The position numbers and the translations under genes were made by a program. Shown one piece after another: positions 8,801 to 14,463 of a stretch of 21,590 bases of DNA. The stretch comes from Armatimonadota bacterium (GTDB lineage: Bacteria; Armatimonadota; UBA10988; DTZQ01): positions 1-21,590 of the forward strand of contig DTZQ01000447.1 in the NCBI GenBank assembly GCA_012961305.1, in the 5' to 3' direction. The notes under the pieces were generated by a model, which had not been told where the DNA came from, did no database searches, and was given only the letters and a program-made list of their open reading frames with translations. Every line of letters starts with the position of its first letter. Positions within the stretch are counted from its first letter, which is position 1.

Positions 8801-8876
8801 GCGCTACGGACCAGTGCGATTGGCCCCTCTCAACGGGGCTAAAGCCTCTCACATGAGGAGAACTTGCCATGGCTAA
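5829..8876 (+). CDS. Secreted S8 subtilisin-family serine peptidase with long propeptide, D-H insertion and C-terminal FN3-like domain
   Basis: A 1015-residue exported protease. The signal peptide is about residues 1-22 (LVLGVVLVLLGGLVGEGRA). Two propeptide modules follow, starting near YYLVHTRLP (residue 88) and VRVHVLLFPSE (about 166). The catalytic triad is D274 (GHADSGLD), H471 (GHGTHTAG) and S693 (GGTSMAC), with oxyanion-hole N571 (AAGNEG). About 197 residues separate D274 from H471, against roughly 30 in subtilisin; the insertion looks like a beta-sandwich (TRITAAFGW to WYYQVFATG). A post-catalytic beta domain (LKATLVWTDPPS to FALIVSG) and a final FN3-like module (VYLSWSVAEGSDVAGFNLYR) complete it. 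No sortase, PEP-CTERM or type IX signal is visible. The gene starts inside the stop of the C25 gene (ATGA) and its own stop lies inside the start region of the 67-residue peptide gene. Confidence 0.93.
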   Translation: MKRSLVLGVVLVLLGGLVGEGRAQRVGLQELPLLLPGPPRVPVPKPIDDLILLESETIDVRLIVAAENAARINDGLARLGLTPAQPTYYLVHTRLPADEALLAAYTRAGGEVVSFIPRNTYIVRGNEATMRAIAALPEVDLVTLYHPIHRLSPRLVARLPQFPGPVRVHVLLFPSENPLAAQAAFAQLGGIVEDTGDTPYGPLLRMRFPPAAVPFLANLSGVQWVEEYVEPRLYNDLATGFTDKAGIPSGGIMNIEPVWNQGLDGSGMIVGHADSGLDVGVNNTSIHDDFEDGAGGTRITAAFGWARKTTLATHTFVSGWLDLVNDVTWEAHRFVPTSDGEVLSVVLAFTNRSGFGATRGTISCYIYSDSNGAPDSVITNGTGSLISASKFDENLRAYWVSFQGPSVSRNTPYWIVLNFSNAVGTMYTFSSDDGTNQHRTSSNGTTWNDPDARHWYYQVFATGAWSDLTGHGTHTAGSILGNGAQSSGQFRGPAYQANLVHQSLDEDGDPSLEGIPPDLDGLFGQAYLLGARIHSDSWGSKVNGDYDLAAMQADAFVWDHPDMLIVTAAGNEGTDANSDGVVDQDSMTSPGTAKNVLTVGASENLRSGEGYNVTYGAAWPSDFPADPIKSDHVSNRIDGMAAFSSRGPCDDNRIKPDVVAPGTNIISCRSQQPGAGTGWGVYNTYYVYRGGTSMACPLTAGAATLVREFFVEQKNHNPSAALIKATLIHGATDIPGQYIPSEAGTVPNYNEGWGRVNLYDSLYPAVPTYFMDATQDNGLALTNTQTSVQATVYVTGSTNPLKATLVWTDPPSNPAGTGGLINDLDLRIYRRNADNTADEATHYPKGVEGGAAGDDATNNVEQVEVTSPIVNRYYRIEVSVSGSLNANYSTQPFALIVSGNFSEPTAVAVAECRAVRRGRSVYLSWSVAEGSDVAGFNLYRGRNAGGPFRRVNRRFLAFEEEQDSYWFEDWLAPSGEVYYQLEVVTTNGQRQRYGPVRLAPLNGAKASHMRRTCHG
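8855..8860 (+). promoter_or_regulatory. Ribosome binding site of the small peptide gene
   Basis: GAGGAG lies 8 bases before ATG 8869, inside the last codons of the subtilase gene. It is one of the better sites in the cluster and is the main reason to accept the short reading frame as a real, translationally coupled gene. Confidence 0.7.
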
Positions 8877-9072
8877 GGATAAGCAACCGCCCAATTCCCT
8901 GTCACGGGACGAGGAGCGTCCGCCCTATCGCCCTCCACGGGTGCTCCTTTACTCTCAGGATGAACTGCTGGCCCAACTGGGGCCGGTCAGGGCCTGTGCC
9001 AGTTTCAATCCTTTTGAAAGCAGCACTCCGCCGGAGGGCAGGGGGGAAAAATGGTTCGATTTCGAGGTTTGA
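8869..9072 (+). CDS. 67-residue small protein, candidate RiPP precursor peptide
   Basis: I recognise no named family. The protein is soluble, without signal peptide or membrane segment. It divides into a polar, proline-rich N-terminus (1-19), a short predicted beta strand RPPRVLLYS (21-29), an acidic/leucine helix QDELLAQL (30-37), the turn GPVRACAS (38-45), and a C-terminal segment rich in Ser, Thr, Pro and aromatics (FNPFESSTPP at 46-55, ending WFDFEV). A strand plus amphipathic helix and then a Gly-Pro boundary is the layout expected of a leader read by a PqqD-like RRE, leaving residues from about 40 as core. It has one Cys (C43) and possible phosphorylation sites S45, S51, S52 and T53. 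It overlaps the subtilase stop and has a good GAGGAG site. The precursor role is inferred from size, layout and neighbours; it could instead be a small accessory protein. Confidence 0.6.
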   Translation: MAKDKQPPNSLSRDEERPPYRPPRVLLYSQDELLAQLGPVRACASFNPFESSTPPEGRGEKWFDFEV

Positions 9073-9116
9073 AACCGGCCCTTCAGTGCTGTAAACCTTA
9101 GGCCGTCAAGCGGGAA

Positions 9117-9773
9117 ATGTACTGCCTCACACGGTTAAAACTGGGTTTCACTTTGGTCGAGGTGTTAGTGGTTTTGACCATTCTCGCTGTTCTGGCCGCT
9201 CTGCTCTTCCCCGCTCTGGCCGGAGCGCGGGAGAGTGGACGGCAAATTCGCTGCCTGGCCAACCTGCGCCAGTTGGGTGGGGCTATCTACCTCTATTTGC
9301 AGGACTACGACCAGAAGTTCCCTTATGGCCTGGACCCCTTCGACCGCTACTACCCGGAGCAGTGGCTTGGCTGGAGCAATCCCTGGACTGGGGAATCCTA
9401 CTATGAGCAGGTGCTGCGGCTGATTGCCGTTCATCCTACGCAAACCAACCTCGACCAGGTGCTCCTGCCCTACTACTCGGGGGAGCCGGAGGTCTGGCAT
9501 TGCCCGGACGACCGCGGGTGGCCACGCAGTCCGGGAAATTCCTCCCTTTTCCACACCTTTGGCAGCAGTTACATTTACCGCACCGAACTGGCCCTGAGCC
9601 ATATTCCCTTGCCTTCGCTGGCTCATCCCTCTGAAACCAACCTGTTAGTAGATGCGGTGGCCTGGCACCGCAAAGGTCCGCGAACAGTCAATTTGCTGTA
9701 CACCGATGGGCACGTTAAAAACGTGCGGGAGGAGGAATATTGGGCGGCCCATTACACGTCGCTGTACTGGTAA
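9117..9773 (+). CDS. Type II secretion/pilin-like pseudopilin (H-X9-DG type)
   Basis: A 218-residue protein with a class III prepilin signal: short basic leader MYCLTRLKLG, cleavage expected between G10 and F11, mature FTLVEV with the conserved Glu at +5 (E15), then a hydrophobic helix VLTILAVLAALLFPALAG. The C-terminal motif VNLLYTDGHVK, with a His upstream (WHRKGP), matches the processing-associated H-X9-DG region of DUF1559-like pseudopilins. Such proteins are cleaved and N-methylated by a prepilin peptidase, which is not encoded here, and are assembled at the inner membrane. Lineages such as Planctomycetota and Armatimonadota have many copies. It follows the small peptide gene by 44 bases and precedes the S26 gene. 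It may be a surface or export component of the cluster or a resident neighbour. The GCGGGA site before the ATG is weak. Confidence 0.88.
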   Translation: MYCLTRLKLGFTLVEVLVVLTILAVLAALLFPALAGARESGRQIRCLANLRQLGGAIYLYLQDYDQKFPYGLDPFDRYYPEQWLGWSNPWTGESYYEQVLRLIAVHPTQTNLDQVLLPYYSGEPEVWHCPDDRGWPRSPGNSSLFHTFGSSYIYRTELALSHIPLPSLAHPSETNLLVDAVAWHRKGPRTVNLLYTDGHVKNVREEEYWAAHYTSLYW

Positions 9774-9909
9774 AGGTAGTTCGTTGGGTTCGTTCCCACC
9801 ACGGTACGTGATGCGTGATACGTGACGAGCATCCAGTATCGGGGTGCCGGGACGGTGGCCTACGAACGCAACGCTCTCAGGCCTGCGGCTGATTTAATCG
9901 AGGGACAGG
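9774..9909. repeat. Intergenic element: imperfect inverted arms around three TACGTGA-type heptamers
   Basis: This 136-base gap holds three adjacent heptamers, TACGTGA, TGCGTGA and TACGTGA, at 9805-9825. They are flanked by imperfect inverted arms at about 9782-9804 and 9854-9873; one arm is GGTGGCCTACGAACGCAACG and the complement of the other shares GGTGG, ACGAAC and CAACG with it. The whole could fold as a long stem with the heptamers in the loop. It may be a small repetitive intergenic element or a terminator/processing region between pseudopilin and peptidase. There is no T-run after the stem and no recognisable promoter. Confidence 0.45.
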
Positions 9910-11121
9910 ATGCTCTCGGATAGGGAAACAACCTTTCTCCTTGCCAAAGTCTGTCTCAAAACGGGGAATGCCCTCCCGGTTTGGGGCAACAGTATGGCTC
10001 CACTCCTCAGGGAGGGGGACGTCCTGGAAGTGGACTTGCAAATGCGGTGGCTGTACTTAGGGGACATAGTGGTCTTTCGTTCGGGCGGGGAAACAGTAGT
10101 GCACCGCATCGTGGAAATCTGGAGAGGGAGAGAAACGGAGGAGGATGAGGGAGGGCCCTTTGAACTGGTCACCAAAGGGGATAGGCTGTGGTGGTGCGAC
10201 CCGCCCATTTCTTCGGAACAGGTTTTGGGGAGGGTGCGGGCGGTCTATTCGGCCCGGGGAGTGATTCGCTTCGATACCTGGCTGGGGGCAATGCTGAGTT
10301 ATGGAGTAGCCTGCCTGTCGAAGTGGCAGGCCAGGGTCTGGGAAGGGCTGCGAACGCTCAAGCGCATAGCAGTAGGAAATTACCAGGGCTTACCAGTGCG
10401 CCTGGGACGGTGGCTAATTCGGCTCTTGCTGGCCTTGCCGCTGCGTACGGTTCTGGGCATCTGGAGTCGGTCGTCGTGTTGCTATTACCATCCGCCCCTC
10501 CCGTGGCGCATTGACGCTACGCCCAGTTTCCCCTCCAAAGTTTACTGGAAACAACTCCAACCCCATCCCCGGCAAATGGCAGCCGGTCGGTTGGCGACAA
10601 CCTTTCTTACGCTGGCCTTCTTTATGGGTACGCTGCCCATCTGGGGGCCTCCCTTAAATGAGTTCTTGGGGCAGTATGAGCAGCGAATGCTCCAAACGTT
10701 GGCCACCGCAGAGAACCCCCCGAAGTTCCCCCGCCCGAAAACTCCTCCCCAAACCCGCCGCGAATGGCTGGTGGTCAAAAGCAGGCAAATGCACGAGGAG
10801 AGGACGTATGGGGAGCAGACCCGCGAGGGGCCTCAAACCCGGATGAATTTCGCTCTCCCTTCCGCGAGTACTACCACTGCCTCCCGCCGCGCTGATGACC
10901 AGCGCGAAATTACTTCCCTTGAGTATCGCCTGCGCATCACCGAACTGGGCCCTTTCATGCGCATTGAAGCCCTCCTCGAAGTGCCGGAGGAAGAATTGAA
11001 GGACTTTGCCCACCGGAAGGCGCGGGAACTAAAGCGCAAGCACGGCCTTAAAAAGGTGCAGGTTACGGGATATCGCTTGGGGGATAAATTTGAAGTGCGC
11101 ATCCAGCCGGGGAAAGGGTAA
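9910..11121 (+). CDS. S26 signal-peptidase-like protein (Ser-His type) with large C-terminal extension
   Basis: A 403-residue protein. The first ~105 residues are an S24/S26 peptidase domain: catalytic Ser S28 in GNSMAP, then LREGDVLEVD, LGDIVVFRSG, H65 in VVHRIVEI, and VTKGD. The His at the position where bacterial signal peptidase I has Lys points to the S26B (ER/archaeal/SipW-like) Ser-His type. There is no N-terminal membrane anchor. Instead a hydrophobic segment occurs at about 160-180 (WLIRLLLALPLRTVLGI) and a likely membrane helix at 228-246 (LATTFLTLAFFMGTLPIWG). A Pro-rich linker and a charged C-terminal domain (LEYRLRITELG to EVRIQPGKG) follow, which I do not recognise. Short S26-like proteins often sit beside HprK-like and NTP_transf_5 genes. 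The site GAGGGACAGG supports this start. Leader removal from the cluster's peptide is a possible role. Confidence 0.78.
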   Translation: MLSDRETTFLLAKVCLKTGNALPVWGNSMAPLLREGDVLEVDLQMRWLYLGDIVVFRSGGETVVHRIVEIWRGRETEEDEGGPFELVTKGDRLWWCDPPISSEQVLGRVRAVYSARGVIRFDTWLGAMLSYGVACLSKWQARVWEGLRTLKRIAVGNYQGLPVRLGRWLIRLLLALPLRTVLGIWSRSSCCYYHPPLPWRIDATPSFPSKVYWKQLQPHPRQMAAGRLATTFLTLAFFMGTLPIWGPPLNEFLGQYEQRMLQTLATAENPPKFPRPKTPPQTRREWLVVKSRQMHEERTYGEQTREGPQTRMNFALPSASTTTASRRADDQREITSLEYRLRITELGPFMRIEALLEVPEEELKDFAHRKARELKRKHGLKKVQVTGYRLGDKFEVRIQPGKG

Positions 11122-11125
11122 GCAG

Positions 11126-12319
11126 ATGCTCACTCCCGAAGGCCAAGTTCTCCTGCTGACGGCGCGTACCGCGCTCAATGCTGCGCAGCAGCAGCATTTG
11201 GCCCGGCTTTTGTCTGCTCCCTTAGACTGGGAGCGTCTAAGCCGAGCGGCCTGGGGGCACGGTGTAGCCCCATTGCTGCACCGTCACCTACGGCAGCAGG
11301 CTCTTTCCGAGTTGGTGCCGGAACCGGTGCGCACCTCCCTGGAACGTTGGGCCCACGCGACTGCCTTCCGCAACCTGAAACTGCTGACGGAACTGCGTTC
11401 TTTTTTGTTAGCAGGTGAGCGGGCCGGTCTGCCGGTGATAGTGCTGAAAGGTGCGGCTTTGGCAGAACCCGTTTACGGCCATTTGGGTCTGCGGCCCATG
11501 GTGGATGTGGACCTGTTGGTGCCCCAGCAAGCCCTGCCTTTGGCCGAGTCGGTGCTGGAACATTTGGGCTACCGGCCTGACTTTCCCCATGCCTGCTCCC
11601 GGCGGGCCTGGGAGCACCATTACGTCCACCTGGCCTATCGCCGACCCGGGGCCATCGGGCCCGTGGAACTCCATTGGGATTTGGTGCCTCCCTATCCCCG
11701 CGTGCCCTTTCAATTGAACGTGGCCCAGATTTGGCCCCGAACGCAAGTGGTCACCATAGTCCAGATGCCGGCTAAAGTGCTGGCCGGGGAGGATTTGCTG
11801 CTCTACCTCTCGCTGCACCACTTCCACCACGGCGGCGAAACTCTGTTGGGCTTCTGCGACGTGGCGGAGGTGATACGCCGGTGGGGGGACCGCCTCTCCT
11901 GGCTGACTTTGGTCCGCCGGGCCAAAGAAGCAAAGGCCGCAAGGGTAGTGGGCTACACCCTTTGGTGGGTGCGGGAGTATTTAGGGGCACCGGTGCCTTC
12001 AGAAGTTATCGCAACCTTGTGTCCCCAGGCAACGATAATAGACTGCTGGCGGCAGCGTCTGGATGGAAGTCCCATCCCCGCCGCCCATCTAATAGGCAAT
12101 CCGTGGGCTCGATTAGGTCGCCAACTCCTGCTCCTCTCTGGACCGGTCTTTCGCTGCTGCTTTGTCTGGCAGTCCCTTTTACCCTCGGCTTCTGCTTTCT
12201 CGCGGTTCCATCCCCTTGAGCGTTCGGTTTGGCGTTATCTCTACTATCTCCTGCGCCCTACGCGCCTCCGTAGTGCGGGCCGCTATCTGGGTAGGCTCCT
12301 GGGGAGGCATTGGGGGTGA
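11126..12319 (+). CDS. NTP_transf_5-family nucleotidyltransferase-like protein
   Basis: A 397-residue protein matching the uncharacterised nucleotidyltransferase family PF14907. It has an N-terminal helical part (WERLSRAAWGHGVAPLLHRH), then VIVLKGAALAEPVYG followed by LRPMVDVDLLVP, where the two Asp of DVD are the expected metal ligands of the polymerase-beta fold. LHHFHHGG and WGDRLSWLTLV-like C-terminal elements are also usual. In the pseudomycoidin lasso cluster a protein of this kind elaborates the phosphate placed on the peptide by an HprK-like kinase. Both partners are present here, about 9 kb apart on one strand. It follows the S26 gene with a 4-base gap and an AAAGGG-like site. It is the last gene of the + strand block. 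The substrate remains unknown. Confidence 0.82.
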   Translation: MLTPEGQVLLLTARTALNAAQQQHLARLLSAPLDWERLSRAAWGHGVAPLLHRHLRQQALSELVPEPVRTSLERWAHATAFRNLKLLTELRSFLLAGERAGLPVIVLKGAALAEPVYGHLGLRPMVDVDLLVPQQALPLAESVLEHLGYRPDFPHACSRRAWEHHYVHLAYRRPGAIGPVELHWDLVPPYPRVPFQLNVAQIWPRTQVVTIVQMPAKVLAGEDLLLYLSLHHFHHGGETLLGFCDVAEVIRRWGDRLSWLTLVRRAKEAKAARVVGYTLWWVREYLGAPVPSEVIATLCPQATIIDCWRQRLDGSPIPAAHLIGNPWARLGRQLLLLSGPVFRCCFVWQSLLPSASAFSRFHPLERSVWRYLYYLLRPTRLRSAGRYLGRLLGRHWG

Positions 12320-12346
12320 AGCCCTGGTTCAGCATTTGCCCTATTC

Positions 12347-12375
12347 TTGCAAAATTGGCCGACCCAGAGTATAAT
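12347..12375 (+). promoter_or_regulatory. Sigma70-type promoter reading into the solitary CRISPR repeat
   Basis: TTGCAA at 12347-12352 and a perfect TATAAT at 12370-12375 are separated by 17 bases. A transcript would start near 12382 and run through the repeat at 12396-12425 (as its complement) and then antisense into the 3' end of the heparinase-like gene. No reading frame of note follows. GTTTGTA at 12379-12385 could pair with TACAAAC at 12419-12425, the far end of the repeat. Confidence 0.5.
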
Positions 12376-12395
12376 AGGTTTGTAATCCGGGATGC

Positions 12396-12425
12396 GTTTC
12401 AATCCCTCATAGGTAGGCTACAAAC
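12396..12425 (-). CRISPR. Solitary CRISPR repeat (single 30-bp unit, no array)
   Basis: On + the unit begins GTTTCAATCCC and ends GGCTACAAAC, exactly 30 bases. Read on - it begins GTTTGTAGCCTACC and ends GAGGGATTGAAAC, the form of repeats common in type I-B and type III systems of thermophiles and clostridia, whose last eight bases ATTGAAAC become the crRNA 5' handle. I found no second copy and no cas gene in the window. In the sense orientation the unit lies 15 bases beyond the stop of the heparinase-like gene, so read-through of that message would contain it. It may be what is left of a collapsed array or a functional single-repeat RNA. Confidence 0.75.
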
Positions 12426-12440
12426 TCCAGTTCTTCCGCC

Positions 12441-14321
12441 CTACACATGTGCTCTGCGTGCGGCCAGGTCTACGCTTACTCTCCAGGTCTGTTCCCCCTG
12501 GGTTACCTCTACCTGTACCTTATCTCCTTCTCGGGTTAGGGTTGCTTCTGGGGGGCGAACAGCGTCTGCATCGTGGACCCACAGCAGCGTAGCCACCAGC
12601 CATTCAGGTATGCGGTGCAGGGAAGCCAAACTTAAGTAACGGTGCGCGGGTGCCTGGGGAGAACCGTCGCGCCAATCGGTGTAGTGGGCGGTCCGTTCCG
12701 CTTGGGTCAGGACATAGCCCTCTGCACGGTCGAGGCCCAACCATTCCCCGGTCAGCACTGCCGGTCCTCGTTCCAAATGCCAACGGGTGTCCTCTATGGT
12801 AACTTGGGTTCCCGTTTCGTAATGCAACAGCCACTCGAATTTACTTTGGCCCTCCACTGCCAGGTCATCTATCAGCAGCACCCCATCGGGTTTGAGAAAC
12901 ACCGCATAGCGCACGAAACGAGCCAGGCGGCCTCCGTAGGCTGGGGTCAGGTCGCAGACCACCACATCCACCGGGTCGCGGAACTCGGTGTGCACTATCC
13001 GCCCCACCGCTCCCTCGGTGTACACCTGTCCCTGACCGTCCACCAGCACCGTATTGTGCCCCAGGGTGGCGTTGGCCTCCCAGTCCCAGCGTCGTTCCTG
13101 GGGGTCGAAGAAACCGTGGGGATGGTCATAGGGCCACACGCCGGGGTCGGTGACCAGCCGTTGACCTCGCCCCACCAGCAGGAAAGTGCCCACGTCCAAA
13201 TGAGCGTGGTTGACCGTGGTGGCTCCGGCGTGCAGACCGAAGTAAGTTGCCTTATCTTCCCATCCGCTGCGCAGGGCAACGGTCTCAATGGCCGGGTAGT
13301 ATCCTGCCGTTGGCCACAGGATTGGGGGGTCAGGGGCCAGATGGGGGTCGTAGAACAGGAAATACTCCACGCTGCTGGGCTGAGGCTTCCGGGCGGCCAG
13401 CCATTGATAGCGAGGGTCTTGATACTCGCGGGCCAGCAGAGCCATCAGCCAGGGGTTGGGACGGTGGTTGGAGCAATCCTCAAAGTTGAAGCAGCCGTCG
13501 TCGGGGGTGTACATGTCCAGAGCCCATTCTCCCGTCACTCGCAAGTAGGGATGAGTGAACAGGTCTACGCCAGTCACCCGTTTCAGCGCGGCGGCGAACC
13601 GGGCAGCCTCACCTATGCCGTAACCCCAATAGCCTACTCCCTCCGGGTAGGAGCCATCCTCCCCTGCGTGGTCGAGAACTGTCAACACCCCTTTTAAGGC
13701 CAATTCCAGGCCCTGTTGGACCTGGGGGAAGTTTTCGCACAGTACTAAAATGGCTATGCCCATCTCCCCGCAGATGACGCTGTTCCAATTGTGCGTGCAT
13801 TGAGTCCACCATTCCCCTTGGGTCGCGGCAATTTCCACAAAGGGTCGGATGGCCCGCTCCAGGAGCATCTGCTCGACGTACTGCTCCTCATCGGGGGTAA
13901 GGGCGTGGAACAGCCAATCGTAAGCCGTGGCCAAGCCAGCCGCGATGCCTGCTACGGTCAAATCCACCCGGAGGGGCTTGTGCACGTCCACCACCCAATC
14001 TTCGGCCTCCAAAACCGTCCACAGCCGGTCTCTGGCTGGGGCGTGCAGGTCAGGGTTGCCAGTTATCCAAGCAATTAGGGCAATAGTCTCCGCTTCCCGC
14101 AGCAGACCTCGTAAGTTATGGGGAAGGCGGGCTTCCGGGGGAATGCGGCGAGCAGCAACCCGGTGGGCGGTCTCCGCCAGTCCGGCCCACACCTCCGGCA
14201 GGGCCTGAATTTTGGCCCGCAGCATTTCCCGGTCCAGAGCGGTAAAGAACAGCCGAGGATGTTCGTGGTCGGGCACCGGCCACCACTGGCGCAGTGCTGC
14301 ATGAAACTCGGACATGCTCAC
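12441..14321 (-). CDS. Heparinase II/III-family polysaccharide lyase
   Basis: A 626-residue protein. The N-terminal ~320 residues are an all-alpha toroid (HPRLFFTALDREMLRAKI, YDWLFHALTPDEEQYVEQ, WWTQCTHNWNSVICGEMG). The C-terminal half is the beta-sandwich heparinase II/III domain with NHAHLDVGTFLL at 371-382 (H372, H374, D376), then GRGQRLVTDPGVW and LGHNTVLVDGQGQ. This family cleaves uronic-acid polysaccharides such as heparin/heparan-like glycans or alginate oligomers by beta-elimination. No signal peptide is visible (MSMSEFHAALRQWWP), so it probably acts on imported oligosaccharides in the cytoplasm, unless the true export signal is missed. GGGAGG sits just before the ATG on the - strand. 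The acyltransferase gene lies 142 bases upstream on the same strand, with a hairpin between. The substrate cannot be told from sequence. Confidence 0.87.
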   Translation of the reverse strand: MSMSEFHAALRQWWPVPDHEHPRLFFTALDREMLRAKIQALPEVWAGLAETAHRVAARRIPPEARLPHNLRGLLREAETIALIAWITGNPDLHAPARDRLWTVLEAEDWVVDVHKPLRVDLTVAGIAAGLATAYDWLFHALTPDEEQYVEQMLLERAIRPFVEIAATQGEWWTQCTHNWNSVICGEMGIAILVLCENFPQVQQGLELALKGVLTVLDHAGEDGSYPEGVGYWGYGIGEAARFAAALKRVTGVDLFTHPYLRVTGEWALDMYTPDDGCFNFEDCSNHRPNPWLMALLAREYQDPRYQWLAARKPQPSSVEYFLFYDPHLAPDPPILWPTAGYYPAIETVALRSGWEDKATYFGLHAGATTVNHAHLDVGTFLLVGRGQRLVTDPGVWPYDHPHGFFDPQERRWDWEANATLGHNTVLVDGQGQVYTEGAVGRIVHTEFRDPVDVVVCDLTPAYGGRLARFVRYAVFLKPDGVLLIDDLAVEGQSKFEWLLHYETGTQVTIEDTRWHLERGPAVLTGEWLGLDRAEGYVLTQAERTAHYTDWRDGSPQAPAHRYLSLASLHRIPEWLVATLLWVHDADAVRPPEATLTREGDKVQVEVTQGEQTWRVSVDLAARRAHV

Positions 14322-14358
14322 CCTCCCGATAGCCTATTCCTCTATTTTCAGAGCAGGC

Positions 14359-14386
14359 AATTGGGCAATTTCCCCATTGCCCAATT
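14359..14386. terminator. Perfect 11-bp hairpin between acyltransferase and lyase genes
   Basis: AATTGGGCAAT at 14359-14369 and its exact complement at 14376-14386 enclose a 6-base loop. It lies in the 142-base gap after the acyltransferase stop (14464, - strand), so it may end that transcript. No T-run follows. The words GGCAATT and ATTGCC recur in the 17778-17964 gap, so it may belong to a set of short intergenic repeats instead. Confidence 0.45.
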
Positions 14387-14463
14387 TGGCTACCTTTCCG
14401 TGTTCTCCGTATGGTTCTGTGGCTAACTGCGTAACTACTGGTTTGAGCGCGTTTGACTATATT

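Noticed and set aside
143..12319. Lasso peptide cluster
   Set aside because: The kinase, PqqD-like and nucleotidyltransferase families fit, but there is no asparagine-synthetase-like cyclase or transglutaminase-like B2 peptidase.
12642..13697. 351-codon open frame on +
   Set aside because: It lies antisense to the heparinase-like gene and shows no recognisable domain; long antisense frames are common in GC-rich DNA.
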